Below, in pieces: positions 1 through 11,690 of a stretch of DNA of 64,000 bases (the stretch's first letter is position 1; every line of letters starts with the position of its first letter). Below the pieces are notes generated by a model, which had not been told where the DNA came from, ran no database searches, and saw only the letters and a program-made list of their open reading frames with translations. Both the position numbers and the translations under genes were made by a program. The stretch comes from Sepiola atlantica (Eukaryota > Mollusca > Cephalopoda > Sepiida > Sepiolidae). The stretch is taken from NCBI GenBank assembly GCA_963556195.1, contig OY744525.1:79466344-79530343 (forward strand). Direction: 5' to 3'.

Positions 1-850
1 ACAAATGTATGGATTTGAAATCATTATTTGCGATTATAAAATAAGGAAATATTTTAATCCCAAATCATGTGGTGAATATTCCTGGAACAAACAGATATGT
101 AGTTGTTTTGTAATAAAAAGTAAATATTTTGCATCAATTGGGTATTGGTAATGTTATATTTAATTAATTGTAGATAAATTAATCTTTAGGGAGAAGAAAA
201 ATGGCAAGCATGTCTATGGGAGATAGCATCTTAGTCATGCTTAAATATGTACTTTTTTAGAGACACATTCTCCTGTGCGACATTTAAATAGATGTATAGC
301 TTTTAATAGGTTAATAGTGGAATAGAGGTTATTTTACTAAGTACATTTTCAGTTTAAATTTATTTTATATAAGTTGCAATTCAGAGTTTTTGTGTGCGGA
401 GGAAATATACAAGTTTTTATAGTTTTTTTTCATTATTGTAATAAAAAATTGGGGTGCATTTGGTTGTAAAAGAACAAATTTATGCAAATAATGCTATTTT
501 CATGAGTGTTTTTAGAGATGGATGATATTTATCTATTATGTAGTTAGAGAAATTATTATTAAGTGAAATGCGGTTAATACTTAATGAAAATACCAAAAGC
601 AGATTGAATTTACTAATCATAAAAGAATTGATCTTTAGTTGCATGAACCTTCTATTAACCAAAATCCAGTACAGGTTTTGTTTTGTTTGTTTTACGGCAT
701 ATCAACCATCTATGAGTTATTTAATGCTGAATAAAGTTGTCAAATATAATTCTATAGGTAGGATAATTATTTATATTCCAATAATACATTACTCTCCCAA
801 TACATTACTCTTTTAAAATATTACTCTTAAAGATGAAATCAAAAATTTGA
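1..850. other. AT-rich intergenic DNA with one dispersed repeat motif
   Basis: I see no convincing gene here. Short reading frames of 60-80 codons are low-complexity and lack family signatures. Around 670-740 lies a motif (poly-GTTTT, then a GGCATATCAAC-type core, then TTATTTAATGCTGAAT) that is the reverse complement of a motif present twice near 9610-9840, so it belongs to a dispersed repeat family of unknown class. Confidence 0.5.
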
Positions 851-852
851 AA

Positions 853-2430
853 TTAATTTTTTCTGAACAGTTCAACTTCTTTAAAGTCTAAGATTTTGGT
901 TGGATTTGTGTCTTTAAACAGGTCATTTAGATTTTTCGAGTTGTAGTATTTCCTTCTGCTTTGTTGCAGATCCTGACAGTCTATTAATATATGTTTTGCT
1001 GTATAATATTCTTGACATGATATACACATTAGAGACTCTTCACCTTCCAATAAATGTTTGTGAGTAATATATATATATGTCCTATACGGAGTCTGGCTAC
1101 TACAACCTCTTCTCTTCTTGTCTTTCTGTAGCCTAAGGGCCACTCATCAATAGTTAGCTAAATCTTGTTTAATTTATTACTTTGGCATTCATCTCAAGAT
1201 TGTTGCCATTTTTCTTTGATTATCCTGTTTATAGAAGGTCGAAGATCAGTTTATGGAATCCTAGTATTGGTATCATGTTCAGTGATTCTTTTGCTGCGCA
1301 ATCTGCTTTTTCATTCCTATGAATCCCGATATGGTATCCAGCATAATTTTATTTTACACTGCTTCTTGTTATAGATAGAGGTTATCTTGTTTAAGATTTT
1401 TATAATTAAAGGGTAATTCATAGTTTTGTTCTTCAGTGCTGTGAGTACCGATAGGGAGTCGGAGAAGACGATGATCAGTCCTTCTATTATTTTTAAAGCC
1501 AATTAAAGTATATGGCTGCAGCTTCTGCACTGAAAATTGATGCTTTGTCAGATAGTCTCTACTGCATTTTTGTCTTATTTAAGATAGCCACACATCCGAC
1601 TGTCTGCTTCTTTAAATCCATCTTTGTAGATGTACTTATAGTTGGGATGATGTTTTTTATATTTTCAAATTCATCCTGAAATATAATTGGATTGATTGTA
1701 TTCTTTGAATTTATTGTCAAATCAAGGATACAGGATGCTTATTTTAATTCCCATGGTAGAGTTTGGGACATTATTGATTGATGGATGGGACTAGAGTTCA
1801 ATTTCAGTTTATTTCTAAGTTCCTGGATACGGTAACTAAAAGGCCAATGCACTGATTTTTCTCTCAAACAAAGTTTTATATTGTGGATCAAACACACAGC
1901 CATAGGCGGGATTTAGTGGACATGATGACAACTTTGTCACATATTGAAGTGACAATTTTTCTCTTTTTAGGTTTAAAGGACCTTCATTCACTTCAATATA
2001 TAAGCTCTCCAGTGGAGACATGAGAAAAGCCCCCAATGCAAGTCTTAGTTCTTTGTGGTGAATAGTTTCCAATTGCACAATAGATGAAACTTCTATAATA
2101 AAGTTTCGATCTCACAATTGTTCCATACAGCTTTAGTAGGGATTTCTTATCAGCTCCCCAATTAGTGTGAGCTACCACTCAGAGTAGATTAATTGCCTTG
2201 TTGTATTTTTGTCGGAGATACCTTATAGGAGGGATAAAAGACAATTTTTTATCAAAGACAATTCCAAGGAACTTATATTCATCTACCATTTGTATCCCTT
2301 TGCCATTTAGTTTCAGACATGGATCATTACATATTTTGTGTAAATTGCAAAAATGAACATACTTTAGTGAAAAATAAAATAATAGTGTTAGGGGAAAGGT
2401 TTTGACATTTTTAAGAACATCATATGACAT
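853..2430 (-). mobile_element. Decayed non-LTR retrotransposon (RT tail, RNase H, C-terminal Cys/His region)
   Basis: Read on the minus strand from 2430 down to 853, the fragments follow the order of the 3' half of an RNase H-bearing LINE (I/Jockey-like). First comes an RT palm/thumb piece with the phrase YKFLGIVFDKKLSF (about 2290-2240), then a thumb region with LALGAFLMSPLESLYIEV (about 2050-1985), then an RNase H piece with FSDSLSVLTAL and a later LCWIP motif (about 1480-1330), and finally a C-terminal piece with a CISCQEYYTAKHILIDC zinc-knuckle-like pattern (about 1025-970). Several frame changes separate the pieces, so it is dead. The endonuclease and RT catalytic core were not seen, consistent with 5' truncation. 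Exact clade is uncertain. Confidence 0.75.
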
Positions 2431-3062
2431 TAAGGTAATAAAATCCCCACTTTTTTACTCCCACCTACTAACATTGTATCACTCCTGATGATGACTCATG
2501 GAAGTCAAAAGTTGCCTGGGAGTCTTTTTATTTTTATTTTTGTTTTGCTTTATAACTTTATTTTTCACTATGCCGTTTGTTATTTGTTTTTAATATGTAT
2601 ATTTTAAAGATTTAAACTTAATTATTACAATATCGTTTGGCCATTAAATTATTAATTGAAAAAAGAATGTTATAAAACTATAACTAATTTTGTTATGGTA
2701 ATATAGTTGTAATCTCTATTTATAAATATTTGTAAATAGCTTGCAAAATTTTAAATCTTTTAATGCATAAGTATTTGCTAAGAATTTTGTAGCCAGTTCA
2801 AATGATTTTTTATTTGACAGTGTAAATATTTCCAAATTCCTTTCGAATGTTGAAGGATCACATAGTAATTTATTTATTTTTGTTATTTAACTTTTAACCA
2901 ACGATTAAAATGACCGATTTGAAAATAATGTGTAAGAAATATAGAGTTGAAAAAATACACACATACGCAGACACACGAGAAGTGGTCACAAAATTTTATT
3001 AATTTAACAATTGTTATTTATTTTATTTTATTGTTAGTATATATAAAATATATTCAATATAT
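2431..3062. other. AT-rich spacer without recognisable genes
   Basis: No supportable coding sequence. A short GC-richer stretch near 2475-2520 containing a CCTGATGATGACTC-like phrase resembles sequence often seen at retroelement ends, but I cannot assign it. Confidence 0.4.
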
Positions 3063-3065
3063 TTG

Positions 3066-3097
3066 ACACCCAGGCGATGCTGGGTAGATCAACTAGT
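3066..3097 (+). mobile_element. Candidate Helitron 3' terminus
   Basis: A short hairpin with stem ACCCAG/CTGGGT and loop GCGATG (3068-3085) is followed seven bases later by CTAG (3093-3096) and then a T. Helitrons end in CTRR, insert before a host T and carry a short hairpin about 10 bases upstream, so the arrangement fits. No rolling-circle replication or helicase sequence and no 5' TC end were identified, so the extent of the element is unknown. Confidence 0.45.
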
Positions 3098-3099
3098 AA

Positions 3100-4454
3100 T
3101 CAATTTTCCAATAATTACTAAGTTTTTCTTTGTTGTTATTATTTTCATTATATTTCTTTGCAATAATTTTCACTATTATATTTTTCTATTACAGCGGCAA
3201 AAGGAAACGTCTTTCAGTTTTTTTTCATATCAATTTTTACAAATGTTAAAATGTTGTCAGTTGTTCAAAAATGTAAAGGTAAGCGTAATTTATACGAAAA
3301 TTACCATATATTTTAGTTCAATCTCTATTTTTTTAATAACTTTGCGATCTATGTATATATAACATGTATATCAAAAAACAAAATATTGGAATTTTTAACA
3401 GTAAGTAAAGATAAAAATGTATGAATGTTTCTGTAACGGTTTTGAAGTTATGGAGTAATTTTGTAAATATTTTTTTAAAAGCTAATTTTATTATGACGGT
3501 ATTGTTTGATGATTAAATAATTGAACTAAGGTAACGTTGTTATTAAAGATGGCATATGTGAGAATGTCCACAGCTTAAAGGCACAAGTTAATAAAATCTA
3601 TCGATATGTATATGACAATGTGTATATTAAAAAGAATTATAGTTATTAAAAGTAAATAAAGACAAAAATGTATGTTTGCTTTATGTTGACTGACACCATC
3701 GCCTCAGAAGTCTGTCTGCTAGAGAAAAAATATTGAGCAGGATAAAATATGTAATCAATGAAATTGATTGGAATTAAAAAGATTTTTTGCAAAAAACACA
3801 AAACGATAATGATCAAAAAAGGACTGGCTAATCATAATAAAATATCGATTTGCCAGATGTATTGCTATTTATGTCGAACTTTGAAAATCTGACTATATAT
3901 ATATACATGAGAGAAAAAGAGATAGATAGACACTAAATGTGAGTTAATAAACATTTGTTGGACTAATGTTTTCTTCCCCTATATACTTTAATAATACAAA
4001 ATACATGCTAAAATATATTTTTTAGTTCTGGGATTTAGTTATGTTTGAAAATAAAAATGTTTTAATTTTCTAACTAACCGCAATTTATAATTAACTGAAT
4101 AAGTCATCCATCTCTTTTTTATCTATGCATTTCTCTCACCCCCTCTCACGCTATGTTGATTCAATCACTCTCTAATATTTCTTAATATCTCTGTGAGAGA
4201 GTGACTCTTTCTTTCCAGCTAATTTACACAGTGTGTTCGTATACATGGTAAAGCATATAAATTAGATAGAACAATAATTTTCTTTACTTTTATATTATCC
4301 ATAAGAATAATATGGAAGTAAAGGTACTTATTATTTTTAGTTATTCAAGAAAAATCTCTTAACAAATATGTCAGAGTGTATAAATTTTCAAATGAAATAT
4401 AAGTAGAATAAATAGTGGTAGTGGTTGTGAGCCAACAGATCACGAGTACGTTTA

Positions 4455-4517
<63 letters not shown>

Positions 4518-5580
4518 TTAGTGATTTTGTTTGAGTTATCTATTTTATTGCATATCAACTTTGTTGGGAGCTAACAATTTAAAATGAATTGTGAGTTTAA
4601 TCATAACTAGAGGACGATATTCGCAATGGTATTAGTAAACAATTGAATGCTGGTGGAATTAAAATAAGATTTTTGGTGCCATAATCTGCATCGATATCCA
4701 TTATGATACATGTGCTATGATACATTAGTTTTAGTATGGAGATTTATAACCATCTCAAAGGTACTTTAAATAAATTAAATAATAATGTATTTATTTGATT
4801 TTTTGTCTATTATTTAATTCATTTGTAATTTCAGCTTATTTAAAAAAATAATAATTTGACATTTCGTTTACTCATCATGGCTTACATATTCTTATTACTC
4901 TTGAAAAAATAAGAACTACATAATATTGTATAAAAATAAAGTTATTTGAAAGTAATACAATCTGTGCTTTTTCACAAATTACATGCCTGGCATTGTATTC
5001 TATTGGTAAAGTATATTCTTTTCTTTAATAATATAGATATATTTTTAAATTTCGTTATACAAAGATGATAAGGATATAGAGTACTCTTGTTTCTTGCTTT
5101 GTAAGCAGTAATAACTATTTTATGGATATACATTTTGTAAAATGATATAAAACCATCTTTAATGATTTATGCAAAATAGATCTTGTTTGTCATTTAGGAA
5201 AAATTACCCTGTATAAGTTTTTTTTATATCAAATTCAGGTATTCTGAAATAAGGAAAAGCAGACATGAGACTTTTTTTAAATCGTTAATGTAAAAAATAT
5301 CTGTTTTGTACAATTTCTAAAATAATTATTTTATTATCATATGCGGTTTAACGTTCGTTTTACATGATGGCATGTATTAGATGGAAAAAGCAAAAAATGT
5401 TCATAACATCTCTAAATTCAATCTTATATAATAGAGGGAAGATTATGTATGTATGTCCAATTCTTATAAGATTTGGAAAATAGATTTTATATATCGTCAG
5501 AGGTAACATAGGTTATATATATCCATAAAAAAATGTTTTAATCTTACTTTAAGCTAAAGGCAAAGGAGAAAATGTTACTG
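3100..5580. other. AT-rich intergenic DNA with dispersed repeats
   Basis: No gene seen. The stretch 4050-4215 (CAATTTATAATTAACTGAAT, later a CACCCCCTCTCACGCTATG-type phrase and a GAGAGAGTGACTC motif) has a second copy at about 14815-14962, and 4290-4370 resembles 25890-25985. These are copies of an unclassified dispersed repeat associated with TA-dinucleotide tracts. Confidence 0.45.
4456..4514. repeat. (TA)n microsatellite
   Basis: Uninterrupted TA dinucleotide run of about 59 bases. Confidence 0.97.
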
Positions 5581-5589
5581 ATTCCCAAG

Positions 5590-6620
5590 ATTTGATTAAA
5601 TTTCAATAATTTAAATTGTTTTTAGATCCTGTAATGAATAGGAGCTTTACTCCACAAAAGGAAAAAATTTCCAAACCCATAGCATCAGCTCCATTTTCAT
5701 AGTTTACAATTGATTTAAAGTATTTTCGGGCTCAATGATGTCTAAGTGATATGAGCCCATATTGATAATAAAGGTTAACACTTTGTTTAGTAAAACTCAA
5801 TAAAGAGATGCAACGGATGCAATTGGAGATTATAGTTCAAACTTTTTACTATACGGATGCCTTGCCCTATAAATAATAAGCTCTTCAGTGAGGTACAACC
5901 TTGTGTTTCTCAATAAATAGTTAGCATATCTTATCAGAAAGACTCAATACACAACAATATTAATTTAATTAGACATAGGTTTAAATTGTTATGAATCAGT
6001 AATAAATTTTAAACATTTAAGATGCAGATTTTAAGAGTTTTTTTTTCTTGTAGTTAAAAGGTTGTTTTATAAATTAGACAAAAAATTGTATTCTATCTCT
6101 TTGTTGTATAAAATTGCATAAAAGTGATTCTTCATGAATAGAACCATTCAAAATAAAAAAATTGATAAACTGATTAAATTTATGATTTTATACGCACTAA
6201 GTATACAGGGAATGATTAATAATTACTTGACAGTTTATATTAACTGAATTTCAATATGAAATAAAAAATGAAACTGCCAATGTAAGGGAGATAACTCAAA
6301 CGTGGAACACCATTTATGAATAATGTCAGTTTTAGCACACCAGGATTGATTTATAATACTAAGAATAAGTTCAAGGAGGGCAGACACCAAAATACTTTAA
6401 ATCAATCAAAACCATACTACTATGCTGAAAATTGTGTAAACATGTAGCTTACACCAATGAATTTATTGGCTTATAAACTGTCCAGTAAAGGAGTTTTAAA
6501 ATGATTCAAATTTGCTCAATTTCTTTTGCTTGTCTGTGGTTTAAATTTCATTTGAAAATAAGAGATAATGCTTCTTCAGTTGAGTGTTTAATACTCCCTA
6601 CGGCAATTTAAAAGAATAAA
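5590..6620 (+). pseudogene. Relic of the protocadherin upstream block (Pcdh-0 locus)
   Basis: This noncoding stretch aligns by eye, in the same order, with sequence lying between the promoter block and exon 1 of the intact genes. Examples are the AACACTTTGTTTAGTAAAAC region (about 5776), matching 17750, and the TGTAAGGGAGATAACTC region (about 6280), matching 18285, 36900, 53270 and 63182. The stretch 6480-6610 resembles 18460-18610. In the intact genes an 805-codon exon follows about 2.8-3.2 kb later (7 kb in Pcdh-B). Here only transposon-derived DNA and then an orphan last exon follow, so this looks like the upstream part of a gene whose main exon was lost. Confidence 0.55.
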
Positions 6621-6779
6621 AGAAATATGTATATATTATATATCACCTTCCTCAATAATAGAATGCCTGTTCTAAATTTAATAAGAATATATGTATACTT
6701 CCTGGAACAATGCGAAAAACATTCCCTACATCTGTCGTCTTTTTAAAAATTCTCTTCTTTCTCCAGCTTTTTTGCTCAT

Positions 6780-7073
6780 TTGCATTTGACACCTGAGGAT
6801 GATTCGACGAAGAATCGAAAACGTTCGTGAAACCTATGGAACATTTATTAATTTTTTTGATTTTAATACAAAAAAGACCGTCAGATCACTGGTCAAGCAA
6901 CGTTGAGCCTGGCCAGTACTAAATGGGTGACCATTTGGGAACACCAGGCACTGTATGTGGCTTGGAGAGGATATAGGCATTACCAGGTTCTATCATGCCC
7001 ACAGAAAAGGTAGGACAGATGGAGTATCTGCCTGACTTCCCGATGACGTTATGGGAAAACAACAACAACAATA

Positions 7074-7159
<86 letters not shown>

Positions 7160-7160
7160 T
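6780..7160 (+). mobile_element. 5S rRNA-derived SINE-like element with microsatellite tail
   Basis: The head at about 6878-6964 reads like the 3' two-thirds of 5S rRNA: GATCACTGGTCAAGCAACGT, then CCAGTACTAAATGGGTGACC, then TTGGGAACACCAGGCACTGT. These cover the box A, intermediate element and box C internal promoter region of 5S genes. It is followed by an unrelated body (about 6965-7060) and a CAACAACAACAATAATA run passing into (TA)n, as expected for a SINE 3' tail. A phrase with GACGAAGAATCGAAAACG just upstream (6805) is a common repeat motif. The first 30 or so bases of 5S are missing or diverged, so it is not a functional 5S gene. Confidence 0.7.
7077..7157. repeat. (TA)n microsatellite
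   Basis: Long TA dinucleotide run forming the tail of the 5S-derived element. Confidence 0.97.
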
Positions 7161-7323
7161 GAGGTTTAGGATGCCCAAGTGGTGTTAATCTGAACGATTA
7201 GCACAAACCGTATCGAGAATCATGGTAAAATGTTTACATGACGAACGAAAATTCTTTCTTAAAATGATCTCAGTTGCAAGTTAGAGATAATATTTTTATA
7301 TAAAATAATTTTAATATTAATAA

Positions 7324-7720
7324 TGAGAATATTTTGAAAAAAATATTTTTTTAAAACTTGGGCAACGCATTTCTTTATGTTTTTCAAAATAAATTATTTA
7401 TTTATTTTAAAAACTTGAGTACTTTTGGTGATATACACCCTTATCAAAAGTATGAGCATATTTTTTTTCTCCTCTTTTTTCGTTTAATCCTTCTTGATTC
7501 AGACATATTTATCGCAGTCAAGTTGAAATTCGTCTTGATTTTATCGACAATTAATGTTGATATGCCGGTGTGTGTAGTACGCGGTTACATGAATAGGGTA
7601 GAATGAAAAGTCCACACTTGGAGCGTTGATGAAATAGCAATAATAAGGAGAATATTTTGAAAAAAATATTTTGAAAAAAACCTGGACAACGCATTTCTTT
7701 ATGTTTTTCAAATTTTAATA
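7324..7720. repeat. Pair of ~70-bp direct repeats
   Basis: About 7324-7395 and 7649-7718 share a GAGAATATTTTGAAAAAAAT start and a CAACGCATTTCTTTATGTTT end, with small differences between them. They bracket about 250 bases of unrelated sequence. This could be a segmental duplication or the ends of a small mobile element; no coding signature was seen between them. Confidence 0.6.
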
Positions 7721-7924
7721 TTGTTAATATAATTAAACAATAAAATGGTCAAGTAATTGCAATTGTATGTGACAATAACAGAACCAATCAATCTTTTTTC
7801 AAAAAAATTTACTGTTTACTAAAAACGGCTTGTACTTGCTTTTTTATTATGTCCACCTTTTAAAAAATATTTGGAATAATCGGATTACTGAAGCTTCTTT
7901 TGAATTAATATTTGATCCTGAAGA

Positions 7925-8960
7925 CAAAAGATGTTAGCAAAATGGGAAGTTGTAAACGATCTTTACGAACATGAAAACCTCAGTTTGTTAAATTATCAAA
8001 ACTAACTGATGTGACAGTTTACCCAAAACCAGCTGAGCGACAAAAAGTTTCCTATTATTTAAAAATATTTTGTGATCAAATTGCAGCAACAATTAAATTG
8101 CATCCATTATTAAATGAAGAGGATACTGCAGAAACAATTCACTTTACTGAAAATGTATTTAATATGAAAACAAAAAAGAAAAGAAAAAGGAAGCAAGGAA
8201 AAGAATCAAATCATTAACAAGTGATACTAGTTTAGCCATCGAACATAAATGCAATGGTTTAAGTGATGTTTGTAGATATTTGCTAAGAAGTGAGTTTAAC
8301 TCTGTTGAAATTTGGAAAATTAAGACAAAGTTCTGGTGAAGCATATTTTATAACTGTTCAAAATATTATAGAAAAATTTCATATTGAAAGAACTAAACTG
8401 CTACTTAAATTAAATGCTGATGTCAAAGAATACAACTTTGATCGAGGACATAGTTGCTCAAAATGTGAATATTTACTGGATGAAATAGCATGCAGAATAT
8501 TTGATAACTTACCAGATCTTGAAATTAAGATCTCTAAAGATATTAAAATGTCTCTTTTGTATATAGCTGGTTATGTTGCATGAAAAGATTGTCCAACTGA
8601 TGAGGAAATATTTAATAATACAAGTTTTCACTTTCAAGAATATGGACAGTTTTTGAACGAAATAGATCATGGTAATTAAAAAATTCCACTGGATACCACA
8701 GTCCGGTGGGTGTTTTTCTGTTTTAGAATGTTTGGTGTTAAATTGAACAATTGCAGACATTTTTTGACAAAAATATTTATGCCAGTTTCTGATATGCATC
8801 ATTTCACTGTGAAAAGAGAGCATAAATTTATATTGTCAAATATATTTTTCAAAAATTATTGTTTGTTGGACGCAGCTTAGGCAACTAAACATTTTGAAAT
8901 TATCTTAAAATATTATTTATAAAATAAAAATGCTTACAAAATTCTCATGACAGCATAATC
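7925..8960 (+). mobile_element. Decayed DNA-transposon transposase (C-terminal part)
   Basis: Consecutive reading-frame pieces on the plus strand read as one degenerate protein. It has a lysine/arginine-rich stretch (8164-8210), then RGHSCSKCEYLLDEIACRIF (about 8446-8505), then SLLYIAGYVA (about 8551-8580), then a TTVRWVFFCF-like piece (8696-8725), CRHFLTKIFMPVSDMHHF (8754-8807) and LSNIFFKNYC (8836-8865). The YIAGYVA and CR..L.KIFM phrases resemble the C-terminal half of P-element/THAP-type transposases; the assignment is by memory and uncertain. Several stops and frame changes show that it is inactive. No terminal inverted repeats were located. Confidence 0.5.
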
Positions 8961-9599
8961 ATTATTGATAATACATAATTTTCCAAGCAGTTTTTGGATG
9001 TTTTACCCCCCCCCCCCCCTTTTTACATATATTTTATTGTTTTTATATTTTTGTTAATATAAGTTGATTTTATTATTAAGATTGTGTATAATATATATTA
9101 TCCTATAATGAACAAATAAGTATTTTCTTTAATTTCTGTAAAACAAATTGTACATATAACATCAGAAATTTTGTCATAATTATCAAAATTGTTTCTCTGA
9201 ACATTATTTTGTTCATAAGGTATTTGATTTTGTAAAATGTTGAACTTGCTTTCTGATTGTATTATGCCATTATATTTTCTGCAATCAATTAGTCAATATA
9301 AACAAATTAACTCATAAAATGTGCTTAATTCATGGTGAATAAAGTGTTTATTGTGCATTTAGTTATTTTATATTTTTGTACTTTCTTTTTACATTTGATT
9401 TTATGGAAATAAATCAATAATTGTAAGCTGCTTCCTAATAATATGTACAGTTGCTAATTAACTAATTACTGGACATTACTAAGAAATTCTTTACCAAAAT
9501 ACTGATGCTACTAGATCAGGCTGTCTGAAGATACTGGCTTCTTGACCAAAAATGCACAACACATTGATGTTATTGTTTTCTGCGAAGCCAAAAACAAAA

Positions 9600-9840
9600 A
9601 CAACAATTTTCCTTGAAGCATAAAAACTTTTACCAAAATGACTGGATTCAGCATTAAATAACCCGAAAACGGGTGATATGCCATAAAAAAAAAACAACCA
9701 AAGCAAACACCATGAATAAATATTTGAAGATATAAAGAACTTGAAGCATAAAAACTTTTACCAAAATGACCAGATTCGGCATTAAATAACCCCAAAAAGA
9801 GTTGATATGCCATAAAACAAAACAACCAAACCATACTAAA
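9600..9840. repeat. Two tandem ~85-bp repeat units
   Basis: Units beginning TTGAAGCATAAAAACTTTTA occur at about 9611 and 9739. Each continues through GCATTAAATAACCC and GATATGCCATAAAA into an AACAACCAAA run. A reverse-complement relative lies at about 670-740, so this is a dispersed repeat and not a local duplication only. Confidence 0.65.
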
Positions 9841-10166
9841 ACTTTTCTCAGTAATTATTATTTAGTATAATTTTTTTGTCCGCCCCCAGTTTTGGACCCC
9901 AGTCGCATGTTTGCCAGGCTTGGTATAAGTATCGCCATGATACATATACATTCTATTACTTGAGCACAACTATACATTCTATTACTTGACCATAACTATA
10001 AATTCTATTACTTAACCATTCAAAACCTTATGGTACTCATGAATTTATTGAGAGAATAGATTGTAAGTAAAATTAAAATAACAGAATAAATAGTTTAACG
10101 TTTTCTGAAATCTATTTACAAAATTCATATAATTAATTTATAACATGAGAATATTTTATTTTTCAG

Positions 10167-10399
10167 ATTTGTCTTCCAGGAAATCATCAGTTCAATCAGG
10201 ACATGTAAATAAAAGTTATATTTCTGCTCCTTACCCACAATCAAGGAATCTTATAGAAATGAATAATGAACAGACTGCAAAACACAAGACCTTTGCCTCC
10301 AGTACCACAAAAAAAAACAATAATCATGACAGAAACAAATCTACTTTCATATCAAATTATACATGCACACATTTACTACATTATATTTCTGTTATGTAA
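10167..10399 (+). pseudogene. Orphan last exon of an upstream protocadherin (Pcdh-0), frameshifted
   Basis: Preceded by the same polypyrimidine-CAG acceptor and intron tail as exon 3 of the three intact genes. The translation starts LSSRKSSVQSGHVNKSYISA and continues through SRNLIEMNNEQT. At about 10278-10283 one extra A changes the frame, so the conserved C-terminal SH3-ligand stretch (RPLPPVP in Pcdh-A and Pcdh-C) is replaced by an unrelated tail running to a TAA at 10397-10399. No matching exon 2 or large exon was found upstream in the window. The upstream intron is intact only back to about 9990, where it meets repeat DNA. It could in principle be spliced to exons outside the window, but the frameshift and missing partners argue for a dead gene. 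Confidence 0.75.
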
Positions 10400-11360
10400 A
10401 TATTCACTGACAAAACATTTTCTAATGTTGAATTCTATTGTAATATTAACACAAAAAAGAATAAATGTTGATGGTTACAAAATGTTAGAATAGATAATAA
10501 AACTAAGAACAGATAATAAAATAAGATTCATTTTTAGTAAATTTGTCAAGATTTTCTTTCAACTAACTTTCAGAAGAGTATTACTAGAATTTGAGTGAAA
10601 TTAAAGATGATAGTAAAATGACACATTTGATGAAATCCGTATAATGTATGTAAAAGGTATAGAAAATAAGGAAATTATTTCTGTCTACATAATGAAGGCT
10701 GTTGACAAGAAATGTACATGACTTCTAAAAATTTAAATGCAAAGCTTACAAAGCATAATTCAAGATAGTCAACTGTCTAGCAAAAATTAACAAAGAGAAG
10801 ATTATCAATGCAAAACAAATTAATAAACTATAAACTTTCTTATGCACTTGTGAATAAAAATGATTTCTTATATTATGTTAAGATCATTATTTGCAGAGAT
10901 GTTGTTTTTTTTAAATATGTTAAATTCTTGAACATTTATTATATATATATGTTACTTTAAGAAGAGACATATGTTTTCCATATCCTTAGACCAGAATAAA
11001 AAGATAACAGACAAAATCATTATTCTGTATAAAATATGTTAAAATTAAAATAAATAATAAATGCAATTACACATACTAACATCATATTCCACATGCATAA
11101 TTATTAATGAAAAACCAATAGTTATATTGTGTTCATATGTGAGATAATAATGGTAAACCAAATATATTAAAAAATATTCTTTACAATATATTTTATAAAA
11201 ACTAATTCATTCATCTAAAATCTTTTTTATATCAACAAAAGAAACCCATCTTTTATTTATAAATAATTGAGACAGATCAGCACACACACACACATATATA
11301 GATAATGAAGTGATGAATTGGATAAAATTTGTATAGTTTACAAGTTTATTAACTCATCTA
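10400..11360. other. Downstream flank of Pcdh-0, homologous to the 3' flanks of the other genes
   Basis: AT-rich, no further genes. Sequence is recognisably related to 33750-34700, 49460-51000 and 60490-61440. An AATAAA at 10822-10827 inside a TAATAAACTATAAA context recurs at 34141 and 50539 and may be the shared distal poly(A) signal. Confidence 0.55.
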
Positions 11361-11364
11361 TCTA

Positions 11365-11456
<92 letters not shown>
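11365..11456. repeat. (ATT)n microsatellite
   Basis: About 30 uninterrupted ATT/TTA triplets. The apparent poly-isoleucine reading frame across it is an artefact of the repeat. Confidence 0.97.
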
Positions 11457-11569
11457 GTTTTTCCTGCCGTTGCATTTATTTTTTATTTTTATGTAAATAC
11501 GCTTATTAAAAGGTTACTTTAATTAAAGAACTTTCCACACCGTATACTAGCCCCGCCAGTCCCAATGAG

Positions 11570-11690
11570 ATGTTCTTTTTTTAGGCAATTAAATGTAAAC
11601 AGCCTGAGAAAGTTTACAATAAAAATGAGAAACGAAAAATAATTATTTTATAATTTAGAGTGGGAATTTTTTTTGTACTAATGAGTCACC
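11570..11690. repeat. Solo terminus of a foldback element family
   Basis: A TTTTTTTAGGCAATTAAATG start with a later ATTTAGAGTGGGAATT phrase matches the ends of the foldback element at 28766-29699. Only one end is present here. Confidence 0.5.

Noticed and set aside
6878..6964. Functional 5S rRNA gene
   Set aside because: The 5' third is missing or unrecognisable and there is no T-run terminator directly after the rRNA part; it continues into a SINE-like body.
6993..7178. Frame encoding a long Ile-Tyr repeat
   Set aside because: It is the translation of the (TA)n microsatellite.
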